64,000 bases of DNA, taken from NCBI RefSeq assembly GCF_902167145.1, contig NC_050104.1, positions 102,683,849-102,747,848 on the forward strand, written 5' to 3'. The DNA comes from Zea mays (lineage: Eukaryota > Streptophyta > Magnoliopsida > Poales > Poaceae). The notes beneath the pieces were generated by a model. That model was given only the letters and a program-made list of their open reading frames with translations, was not told the origin of the DNA and did not search any database. This document shows, one piece after another, positions 54,301 through 64,000 of the stretch; the first letter of the stretch is position 1, and every line of letters begins with the position of its first letter. Made by a program: the position numbers and the translations under genes.

Positions 54301-55300
54301 GTGGGTGGTTCAACTGGTCCTTGGCCCACCTCAACCTTGTTTGGCTCTAGTATTTTGCAATTGAATTTGCATTCAGGGTGGTTCAACCTGTCACACTACG
54401 GTTGAACAAGGCAATTCAACTTGTCCCACTGTGATTGAGCTAGGCATTTCAACGCCCCTTCCCAAACCTCAACTGCATTTGGCTTTGTTAGAGGGCGATT
54501 CAACCGGCCCTTAGGACGGTTCAACCGCATATCATGCGGACTACCCCCAAACGTCTAGATCTGGAGTCCCACCTTTATATACCTACTCATTCATCTATCC
54601 TCAACACAAGAGAATGCATTCACTTCCATATCTAACCTAAGAAAATCTCTAGAAGAGCATTGTTACTCCTCCCCATTCTCTCTCACACATCTTGAACCTC
54701 TCCCAATTTAAATCTTTGAAGAGAAATCTTGGTGTGAGATTGAGAGCTGCGGGTCTTCGCGCTTCATCTCCAAATCCATCTTGTTCCTCTTGCTTCAAGC
54801 TTTAGTGCAACAACAAGATCTTTGGAGGATTTATTTCGCTTAGAGCTCCAAGCTACTAGACGGTTAGGCGTTGCTTATGAGACTCCAAAGCTTATGAAAG
54901 ACCATAAGAAGTTTGTATTACCTGCTATTTTGAGCACCACTAGTAAGTGACCTCACTTAGGTGATGTTTGGTTCACATATTTGTAATGTAATGGGTAACA
55001 AATAACATTAAATCATTTTTGTTTAAATCCAACCGTAATCAGATAACATACTAGGAATTGATACCGACCTATACAAACTTGTTACCGTTGGTAATCGAGT
55101 GCGAACCATTACCGTTACCATTTACGTTACATTTTGTGAACCAAACGACACCTTGGATCTTTGTGGTCAATGAGGGGAGGATTAGGGTTGGAAAAGACCC
55201 GGCTCTTTGTGAGCGCCTCAACAAAGAATTAGGGCACCTAAGTGGTGTGACCAAACCTCGGAATAAAGCTAGTGATCACTACTAAGTTCTCGGCCCATAC
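54301..55300 (+). repeat. Diverged LTR-like relic interrupted by a MITE
   Basis: Contains repeated GGTTCAACC/CCGGCCC-type motifs (54309-54545), a TATA-like TTTATATACC (54572-54581) and, after the MITE, GGAAAAGACCCGGCTCTTTG followed by GAGCGCCTCAACAA. This last part matches the style of copia LTR leader sequence in the Sireviruses here (GAAAGAGACCCGGTCTTTGT). Ends are not definable. Confidence 0.4.
54960..55152. mobile_element. MITE with ~30-bp terminal inverted repeats
   Basis: Left end GGTGATGTTTGGTTCACATA and, reversed, right end GGTGTCGTTTGGTTCACAAA; both continue with GTAAYGTAA-type sequence. Length 193 bp. Flanks TTA and TTG suggest a 3-bp target site. Confidence 0.75.
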
Positions 55301-55329
55301 CTTCATGAGTGTGTGCTCCTTTCTACTTC

Positions 55330-56040
55330 TTAAGAAATTGGGCAAGGAACACAATGCCAAGACTGATGTCGTTTAGGCCTTGGCCGCTGGCCACAACTCC
55401 AACGAAACGTCGTCGTCGCCTCCAACACTCCCTCCACAAGTTCTAGCAAAGCATCATCTGGCTCTAGCGACTCTCGCAACCATTCCAAGAACAAGAAGCC
55501 CGACCACGACTCAAGCGACACCACCAACAACTTCAGCGGCGACGCACCCTAGCAGCCCTTCACCTATGGGCCACTGGGTACAACCCTTAGACCGGGCTTG
55601 TCTAGGCATGGCCCATGCCCTTCTGTAGGCATCCTCGGGCCATAACCATCATTCCAGCCGCAGTAAGCCATGATCGCGACTCAGCTACTTCTCGTGCTCC
55701 TGCAAAGCATCAGGCCCTCGAACACCTCTGTCATATACTCCGGCGCTCTAGTTTGCCGACATCGCCATCACTCCCCCAGCTTTGAGTGGTATCTTGAAAC
55801 CGGCTCCATCACTCACATGTCATCCTCCTCTGTGACTCACAATTAGTAATGGTGCCCTTCTGCCTGTTCACCACTATGTCATCGCCACCTTGCCCACCTC
55901 CACATCTCCTTTACAACTCAATAATGTTCTTATCTACCCTCCTCTTGTTAAGAACCTTCTTTCTATTCACCTTTAACTCATGATAACAATGTCTGTATTG
56001 AATTTGACCCTAATGGTTTCTCTATCAAGGATCTTACAAT
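55330..56040 (+). pseudogene. Decayed copia gag/protease relic
   Basis: Ser/Pro/Thr-rich sequence (55380-55628) is followed by broken frames that recall copia protease: SFEWYLETGSITHMSSSS near 55782 (DTG altered to ETG), then PPLVKNLLSIH near 55939 and EFDPNGFSIKDL near 55999. It stops abruptly at about 56040. Confidence 0.5.
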
Positions 56041-56251
56041 ATTGGCAGTTCATATACCAATAGGATTTTACTCCACAAGCGCACGGAGACCGATTTTAGC
56101 CCTTCACTGGGAGTACTCCAAGTATCATATTTTACACAGTGAAGCGACAGGCTAGAAGTGGATTGACCAAACTCAACATTGAATTGAAATGTAAACTTTG
56201 GTACGCGTATGCACTAGTGATTAGATAGGGTAAATGCAAAGGAGAGGTATA
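56041..56251. other. Unrepeated leader of the tandem array
   Basis: GATTTTACTCCACAAGCGCA and CCTTCACTGGGAGTACTCCA resemble sequence seen next to some grass retroelement LTRs. It is present once, before the first tandem unit. Confidence 0.3.
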
Positions 56252-58916
56252 GACCCTATGTTCTGTAGCAAGGAAAAGTTGCATGGGAGGACAACAAGGG
56301 TTAAAAAACCAAACTATTACTTTTAATACTCTACAAAGGATTATTCATGGTTAACCAATTGTTTATCAACTTCAAGAAAGAACTTGTTTCGAGCAAAATC
56401 CAACGCACCAAAGGGTTTCTATAGATAGGAGGATGAAACACCAAAGGTAGCCAACTATCACCAACGAACCTATCGAACGATGGGGTCAGGATACATAGGC
56501 CACACTCCCGCTGTCACCATGAGGTGCTACCGATCATAGCTGTGTGGATAGGATGGCATGTTATAACAGTGGTCAAGCGAAGCATCATCACTAAAGCTCT
56601 GCATGGATCAGAGGTTAAGAATTAGCCAGTTTAGCGACAAAGAGTAGTGACTTATAACACTGACAAGTCAGATGAGACTTGATAAACAATGACTAGCATA
56701 ATACTAAGCCTTAAATAAAAGTGCCTCGCAACAATAAACAAGAAGTAAAGGCAAAGTATACCTAAGTGTAATAACAATGTAAAGTAGAGATAGAACTCAC
56801 AATGACACCCAAGATAATTGGTTTCCAACTGATAGTCGATGATACAAGAGGGAGATATGCAGGACATCAAGAAGGATCCAAAACTCTCAAGGTAAAAGCT
56901 CAGACTCAATTTAACTCCTAAGAACTAACGTAAACTACTAAAATGAAAAGAGGTGACTCTCTATGGTGAACTATATTCTCTCTTTATCTTCCTCCAAATG
57001 ACCTCCTAGGGGCTATTTATAGCCCTCCCAAGGCAGGGGGCATTTACAGTGTTACAAGGTCAATTTATGGGTCAAAATGGTTGCATGGACGTGGCATGGT
57101 ATGTCGAGACGCCTTCCACGTGGCCGGTTGGCCAAGGAGGAGACCCTATGTTCTGTAGCAAGGAAAAGTTGCATAGGAGGACAACGAGGGTTAAAGAACC
57201 AAACTATTACTTTTAATACTCTACAAAGGATTATTCATGGTTAACGAATTGTTTATCAACTTCAAGAAAGAACTTGCTTCGAGCAAAATCCAATGCACCA
57301 AAGGGTTTCTATAGATAGGAGGATGCAACACCAAAGGTAGCCAATTATCACCAACGGACCTACCGAACAACGGGGTCAGGATACATAGGCCACACTCCCG
57401 CTGTCACCATGAGGTGCTACCGATCATAGCTATGTAGATAGAATGGCACGTTATAACAGTGGTCAAGCGAAGCATCATCACTAAAGCTCTGCATGGATCA
57501 GAGGTTAAGAATTAGCCAGTTTAGCGACAAAGACTAGTAGTGACTTATAACACTGACAAGTCAGATAAGACTTGATAAACAATGACTAGTACAATACTAA
57601 GCCTTAAATAAAAATGTCTCGCCACAATAAACAAGAAGTAAAGGCAAAGTATACCTAAGTGTAATAACAATGTAAAGTAGAGATAGAACTCACAATGACA
57701 CCCAAGATAATTGGATTCCAACTGATAGTTGATGATACAAGAGGGAGATATGCAGGACTTCAAGAAGGATCCAAAACTCTCAAGGCAAAAACACAGACTC
57801 AATTTAACTCCCAAGAACTAACGTAAACTACTAAAATGAAAAGAGGTGACTCTATGGTAGAACTATCTTCTCTCTTTATCTTCCTCCAAATGACTTCCTA
57901 GGGGTATTTATAGCCCTCCCAAGGCTGGGGAGCATTTATAGTGTTACAAGGTCGATTTATGGGTTAAAATGGTTGCATGGACGTGACATGGTATGCTAAG
58001 ACGCCTTCCACATGGTCGGTTGGCCAAGGAGGAGACCCTATGTTCTATAGCAAGGAAAAGTTGCATGGGAGGACGAGGGTTAAAGAACCAAACTATTACT
58101 TTTAATACTCTACAAAGGATTATTCATGGTTAACCAATTGTTTATCAACTTCAAGGAAGAACATGCTTTGAGCAAAATCCAACGCACCAAAGGGTTTCTA
58201 TAGATAGGAGGATGAAACACCAAAGGTAGCCAACTATCACCAACGGACCTACCGAACGACAGGGTCAGGATACATAGGCCACACTCCCGCTGTCACCATG
58301 ACGTGCTACCAATCATAGCTGCGTGGATAGGATGGCACATTATAACAGTGGTCAAGCAAAGCATCATCACTAAAGCTCTACATGGATCAGAGGTTAAGAA
58401 TTAGCCAGTTTAGCGACAAAGACTAGTAGTGACTTATAACACTGACAAGTCAGATGAGACTTGATAAACAATGACTAGCACAATACTAAGCCTTAAATAA
58501 AAGTTCCTCGCAACAATAAACAAGAAGTAAAGGCAAAGTATACGTAAGTGTAATAACAATGTAAAGTAGAGATAGAACTCACAATGACACCCAAGATAAT
58601 TGGATTCAAACTGATAGTCGATGATACAAGAGGGAGATATGCAGGACTTCAACAAGGACCCAAGGCAAAAGCTCAGACTTAATTTAACTCCCAAGGACTA
58701 ATGTAAACTACTAAAATGAAAAGAGGTGACTCTCTACGGTAGAACTATCTTCTCTCTTTATCTTCCTCCAAATGACCTCCTAGGGGATATTTATGGCCCT
58801 CCCAAGGCTGGGGGCATTTATATTGTTACAAGGTCGATTTATGGGTTAAAATGGTTGCATGGACGTGACATGGTATGCCGAGACGCCTTCCACGTGGTCG
58901 GTTGGCCAAGGAGGAG
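56252..58916. repeat. Three tandem copies of an ~890-bp unit
   Basis: Units 56252-57141, 57142-58033 and 58034-58916 each begin GACCCTATGTTCTRTAGCAA and end CGGTTGGCCAAGGAGGA. They are highly similar with scattered substitutions and small indels (for example CTAGTAG insertion in units 2 and 3). Each unit has a - strand open frame of about 85-89 codons (56652-56909, 57545-57814, 58434-58694), which I do not regard as a gene, and a CTATTTATAGCCC-like box near its end. Confidence 0.9.
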
Positions 58917-60400
58917 GCCGGTCAGCCTCCCCTGCCTTCCATCATGCATCGAACGATGATTAGCACTCTTCTAAGTCAGTTGAAGGTCGGTTCACAATTG
59001 GAGATCTCCACCCTTGGATTCCAAGCCCATGGGTTGATGACGTATTGTCTTTCGGTGCTTGGCCTGCTACAGGTTCATCACGTGCCAGCAGATGACAACA
59101 CACAGACATCTTCACCAAAGGATTGTCATCGTGGTTGTTCCTCGAATCCTAGGACAATCCCACCATCGCTCAACAGCTCTAACAACCATGCCTGTGTCAA
59201 TCGGCCTACGCGCCATGCACACTCTAATCCATGCCCGTGTCGTCCCACCTGCGTGCCATGCACGCCGCAGCACCCGCTACGCCTACATCCATCGCACGCA
59301 CACGTGTCGCGCTCGCCACGTTCGAATAGCTTGCCGCACTTGTAGCCACTACAGCTTTGTAGCTCCGCCATCCGTTGTACTTGTATAAGATTAGGGGCAG
59401 GTCTAGGACCGAGCTTGCAGCCCCGGTCGCGACCCCATAACACCTATACTATACCACAATTTTAGCCCACAAATCCCAACTAAAAATAGGGTCACAACCT
59501 CCTTTCTGACCGCGACATCCAGCACCTGCACCCGGCCCTGTCTGTGTCGCCAACACGCCAGCACCGGTGCGGCAGCGTGCGCACTCATGTCCGGCCCTGT
59601 CCGTTCCGCAACACTACAATAGTGCCAACACCTTAGCACAGGGCCTGACGGGCAGCACACTGCACACCCATGCCACCACACGAGACATGGCCACAAGAGA
59701 GCGCGCACGACCGACACACTAATAGGAGCTAGCATCTTGTAGGCACCCAGTGGCCAACGCAAGGTACAAGTTGTAGGCATCACCATAGCAGGCCCGCAGG
59801 TTGATGCAGCACGTCAGGCCTGCAAGGACGTCGCCATGACACTCTCCCTCGGCCCACTACCAACTGCCCCAAGGCGACTATTGCATCCGCTGTGCCCATG
59901 CCTTATCTTAGTAGTCCCTCTTTTGATCTATTTCTGGATCCGCCACCGCTAGAGATCAATACAAACCTTCGTCGATCAATCTCTCTTTCACCTAGTGCCT
60001 GCTTCACTGGCCTGGCCTCGCTGGTAGTATGTGTGCGCGCTCCATGGACCTAGCCGCTTCGCTCGCGCTCCACCGCTCCCGCCTTCGTCGTTGTCGGCCG
60101 GTCGCACGGCTGCCGGCAGGCAGCCATCCCATGTATGTCAAGACCGATCGACGTCTCAGCAGCCCTTATAGATGGCCAAGTGAACCGTGCTAAATGGGGC
60201 CGACACTAAGCATGACATGTAGTGCTTCGGCACGACACATGCATGATTCATATAGTGCCAGTGCCGGCACGACATGGGTCTAGTGGCGTGCGTGGGCCTC
60301 CATCTCGTCAATGATGGGCTGGCACGAGCACGACACAATTAGGTGGTCAGCACGATTAGACACGGCTTAGACCAACTGGTAGTCTGTAAATGTGATTGTG
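58917..60400. other. Non-coding, possibly decayed TE sequence
   Basis: GC-rich with overlapping chance frames and repeated short words (CATGCACGC, CGCGCAC, GGCACGACA at 60210-60320). Nothing recognisable as a gene. Confidence 0.3.
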
Positions 60401-60420
60401 ATATGTACTTGTGATTGTGA

Positions 60421-60814
60421 ATTGTGATTTGTTACGGTTTTAAGCATAATAAATTCACTTTATAATGGTATACATGTTCAAGTTCTAAAATTATACATAT
60501 AATCTTAAAGATCTTCTATATTTTGTGAGCTCTCAAAGTAAAATAGTGTCTGGGCTGATACGGACACTATTAGGTGTTAGTGTCGTATAGTGCCGGCTGA
60601 TACGGACACTATTGTGAATTGTGATTTGTTACGGTTTTAAGCATAATAAATTCACTTTATAATGGTATACATGTTCAAGTTCTAAAATTATACATATAAT
60701 CTTAAAGATCTTCTATATTTTGTGAGCTCTCAAAGTAAAATAGTGTCTGGGCTGATACGGACACTATTAGGTGTTAGTGTCGTATAGTGCCGGCACGTCA
60801 CGATTAGGCACTAT
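60421..60814. repeat. 197-bp tandem duplication
   Basis: The sequence from ATTGTGATTTGTTACGG to TATAGTGCCGGC at 60421-60597 recurs at 60618-60794 essentially without change, giving a 197-bp offset. Confidence 0.9.
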
Positions 60815-61117
60815 AGTGTAGTGACTGAGCCTATAGTGTAGTGTCTGAGCCAATGACTAAGCATTAGTGCCGACATGACACGACACGATTACTAACAATA
60901 CCTAACAGTGTCGTGCCTGGTAGTGCTAATGACAGTTCCGTACCTTTAACGCTGCTGTTGTAGACAAGGTAGCCCTGCCATCGCGTGCAGCCAGTTGCTG
61001 CTGCGACTTCATGTCCTGCGGCTACGAATGTTTCCGAACGGCGTGACAGCAAGGGGTAGTGATGGACAACGAGTATATAATGGTAAAACACATGTAAACT
61101 CCGATAAACATCTGCGA

Positions 61118-61303
61118 GACCTTGTTTGATACTCTTATATTCATCTTAATCCATATGTATTGAGATAGATTAGGATGTAAATTAACATTCACTTTAATCT
61201 ATATGTATTGAGATGAATTGAAGTATAAATTAGTTTAAATTTCACTCCATAACACCTAATACATATAGATTAAGATGAATACGAGAGTATTAAAACAAGT
61301 CCA
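61118..61303. mobile_element. MITE with ~45-bp terminal inverted repeats
   Basis: Left GACCTTGTTTGATACTCTTA TATTCATCTTAATCCATATG and, reversed, right GGACTTGTTTTAATACTCTC GTATTCATCTTAATCTATAT match closely. Length is about 186 bp, AT-rich, non-coding. Confidence 0.75.
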
Positions 61304-61619
61304 GAATGAAAAAAAGGTGGAATAGTACAACATATTTACAGTTCTGCAAAGACAATGCTTCTCGTTGCTTTGCATTTTCTTCGGATTTCATCAGGTAACA
61401 AATGAAAGACTTCAAGAAAAAAAATGATCTTGTTTGGAAACTATGGGAGTTTCCTTTCCAGAAACAAACAATTCATGGGAAACAAATACAAGCCCTCATT
61501 CAGACCAATACACCTTTTCCACAGCCACACTAAAACACCCAATTGAATAATAAATTATAAAAAATGGAATACATACAGATGACTAAGAGACACTACGAAG
61601 TACTAACCTCCCGATATTA

Positions 61620-63241
61620 TCAGCTCCCGGAAGCTGCAGTGAAACAATCAATATTGCACAATTTGACTGACCTCATCATCCCCCCAAAGCTGTCACATCG
61701 AGGTATTACAAGAGTCAGGAGAGCAAGAAACAGAATACGCTTTATAACAAAATTCCAGACGAAAATGTAATGTAGAAAGCATAAAAATGTATATACAGAC
61801 CGATCAATGCTCTTACGTGCCCTGTCAGGTTGATCCACACTAGCCCGTGGTTTGTCAAGCTGATCAATACTCTTTCTGTTTTTATCTCTCCTGTCTATAC
61901 TTCCCCTAGGTTTCTCCCGTCGATCAATGCTAGGTCTATGATCAATGCTTGATCTTGGTTTGTCCCGGATATCGGTGCTTCTCCTTGAGTTCTCTGCACT
62001 TTCGGATCCAATTTCACTAGGATCTGAAGGACCTGAACTCTCTGGAGATTCGTCTTTAACTGGTTGTGATTTCTCTATGGCAGTAACAAATTTTTTCAGG
62101 TGCTTAATGTATTCTGGGTACAGTTCCAAATTACAGTGGTTCCCTCCCTTGATCCACAGAGGCTCGTATTTCACTTTGGATAGTTCCCATAGTGCCCTCC
62201 CATGAGAACAGTCAACAACCTCATCAGCTGTACCCTGCACATGGAATAATTTATCAACTTGGTTAAAACCCCTTGTGTATAACACCCATAACCAGAATTT
62301 ATATGGAGAAACTTGGTACAGATTTTGAAATGAGAAAGGCACCTTATGATCTGAATTCTGGAAACTCAAAAGAGAATGTACAATAAGTAGTGTAAAATTA
62401 TACTGTATGATGGTACAGACATAATGCCTAATATATAATCTATTTTATTGACCTAATAAATTGCATAAACATTCCCCACTGAGCTTCATACAAGTGTAGA
62501 GCTTAATGTAAATGTAAGAACATCAATACAACATTAATAACAAGCCTGAAACTCAGAACACATTTTGAAAAGAACAAAGTTGAAAAATGGCATGTAACCA
62601 TCAAATTTATAAAGCCTTGAACCCTAGTTTCCTACACGCAAGAGAGAAGTTGATGGCAATACACATATGCATGTGCGCACATGGAACTAAACATTACTAA
62701 AGAAAAGTTGCTGTCAGAGGAATACTCACATGTATAACTAATACAGGACACCTGACCAGAGGAATTTTGTCAATGTTCTGTAAATAAATTATTAGATATT
62801 AGATCAAGTATGCAATCAAATTAAAAGTAATCAAGTAAATTAACCACCTTATATATGTCAAACCAATATGTATGCTTTACAGGATACATCACTCTTAAAC
62901 CAGATGAAATTGGGCTATGTAGAACAACAGCTCGTAAATGAGGCAAACGGGATGCTAAATCCAAAGTAGGGCCACTCCCCACTGATTGACCATATAGAAT
63001 GATGTTTTCTTCAGAGGCTCCATATGTTTCTAGAAGACACCTATACACAGCTTCTATATCAGCATAAGTATTTTGTTCACTTGGCTGCAGAATCAAATGG
63101 AATTAAATTGGTCAGTCATGCACAAGGGAAGTTGGAACTCATTAAATAGCATGAGAAGAGGGGTAAATGGAAAGTACTTTCGTAGAAAAAAGCTCAATTT
63201 ATACCTTCCCAGATGATTGCCCGTACCCAGAATAGTCATAA
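61620..63241 (-). CDS. ABHD17-like alpha/beta-hydrolase, 3' five exons (gene continues beyond window)
   Basis: Exons on -: 63241-63205, 63084-62848, 62777-62730, 62234-61801 and 61689-61620 (stop 61620-61622). All junctions are GT-AG and all phases close. The protein reads YDYSGYGQSSGK, then the nucleophile motif GQSVGSG, the acid in GTADEVVD and the catalytic His in GGNHCNLELYPEY, a complete Ser-Asp-His triad. The order and spacing match plant ABHD17/FAM108-type hydrolases, which in animals depalmitoylate membrane proteins. After the catalytic domain comes a long charged tail of repeated units of type KPRGSIDRRDK (about residues 60-140 of the fourth exon), ending FGGMMRSVKLCNIDCF with two Cys near the C-terminus. 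The first exon(s), with start codon, lie beyond 64000 or in unrecognised sequence. Confidence 0.9.
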
Positions 63242-64000
63242 CTGTAGAAAAATGCACAGATCAGAAGTTACTAACATGGGGCATAGCAGCAATACAAAGT
63301 GGAATTGAAAGAATCAAGACTGGCAAGCATCAAAATGAAAAGCAAATATATCATGAGCACAATAGAAAGGTTAAAACAGCCATTGATAATGCCTAGCAAT
63401 CAATAACCAATTATAAAGTCAAATTGCATATTAAGTTGTAGCTAGGCCTGTACACAAAAAGGGTAAAGTAAGATAAAAGTAATAATACGGTGATAAATGG
63501 AATTCATATATTCAATAATCGTCCATTTGCAAGATTTCAAATTGGTCATAGTGTTAGATCCACTGTAACTCAGTTATTCTAACCAACAGCTCATCCCATC
63601 ACTTTTATTAAACATAGCCGTTGTCAGTGTTCGGGTATTGGCAATACGCCTTCCGAAATTCAGCTAACACAAACCTACAGCAAGCCCAGCTGGTGGCCTG
63701 GTGCCAGCCTCATACCCCTGAAGCTTCATGGCACAGAGGTCATGTCATGTTCAGGCCAAATCTCAGGGCCCTCCAGGCCTCCGAGGCCCACTAGGCACTA
63801 GGACGGGGCGGCCAATCCTGGGGTTGTCCAGGCATCCAGGGTCCCCCAAGGCGCGGCCTCGAATGATGGCGCCCCGGAGCACGACAAACCTGACAGCACA
63901 TGCGCCTTTGATCAGGACAACATTGTGGTCAAGGAGCGCATTGGCGCCATGTCTAAGACTGCATGTGTACCTTTGGACATTGTTCGGTGTGTGCCGCTGT
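63242..64000 (-). other. Intron of the hydrolase gene, with possible TE insertion
   Basis: No further exon recognised. From about 63625 the composition becomes GC-rich (GGCCTCCGAGGCCC, GGCGCGGCC) and unlike the preceding AT-rich intron, suggesting an inserted element that runs off the window. Confidence 0.4.

Noticed and set aside
55380..55628. 82-codon Ser/Pro/Thr ORF as a gene
   Set aside because: It precedes broken copia protease motifs and is better explained as decayed gag.
56652..58694. Three similar 85-89-codon - strand ORFs
   Set aside because: They are open because the ~890-bp units are recent copies; the hydrophobic translation has no motif and no start or promoter context stands out.
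1..64000. tRNA, rRNA or bacterial-type operons
   Set aside because: No cloverleaf or rRNA-like sequence was noticed and all context is plant nuclear; primer-binding sites only resemble tRNA ends.

Overview
The window is plant nuclear DNA, almost certainly maize (Zea mays) or a very close relative. It is dominated by nested LTR retrotransposons of the kinds that fill maize intergenic DNA: Grande-like, Tekay/del-like, Flip/Huck-like, Opie/Ji-type Sireviruses and Reina-like elements, together with several MITEs. Only three native host loci are visible: an organellar group II intron maturase gene, a small secreted-protein-like gene, and the 3' part of an alpha/beta-hydrolase gene.

Layout. 1-5873: 3' end of a Grande-like Ty3/gypsy element on +, with antisense accessory ORFs, tandem repeats and its 3' LTR. 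5874-6516: copia-type LTR fragment. 6517-7812: mostly non-coding, with one MITE. 7813-24383: a nested stack in the 5' region of the maturase gene. A Tourist-like MITE (TSD TAA) is interrupted by a Ty3/gypsy element at 7936-24121 (TSD CCACT), whose 5' LTR is interrupted by a 12.3-kb Tekay-type chromovirus at 9320-21637 (TSD CCATC). 24552-27061: nuclear maturase gene on + with one short intron. 27559-29361: convergent multi-exon gene on -, encoding a putative secreted peptide precursor. 29950-31874: old del-type LTR relic. 31875-52272: an old Reina-like chromovirus on - whose two LTRs were each hit by a Sirevirus, copy A at 32054-41251 (+, TSD ACCCC) and copy B at 42958-52101 (-, TSD GTACT). 52340-56040: decayed gag, LTR and protease relics plus a MITE. 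56252-58916: three tandem copies of an ~890-bp unit. 58917-61303: non-coding DNA with a 197-bp tandem duplication and a MITE. 61620-64000: 3' exons of an ABHD17-like hydrolase gene on -.

The retroelements share recurring layouts. The Tekay-type element has 3-kb LTRs containing a phase-matched three-exon mini-ORF and a periodic hairpin array. It also has an additional ORF upstream of gag, and both ORF start codons sit directly behind splice-acceptor-like sequences. Most of its inactivating changes look like C-to-T or G-to-A transitions. The nested stack places a Ty3 LTR with a sense TATA box a few hundred bases upstream of the maturase start codon. All family names and splice models come from reading the sequence and remembered family knowledge; no database search or alignment was run.
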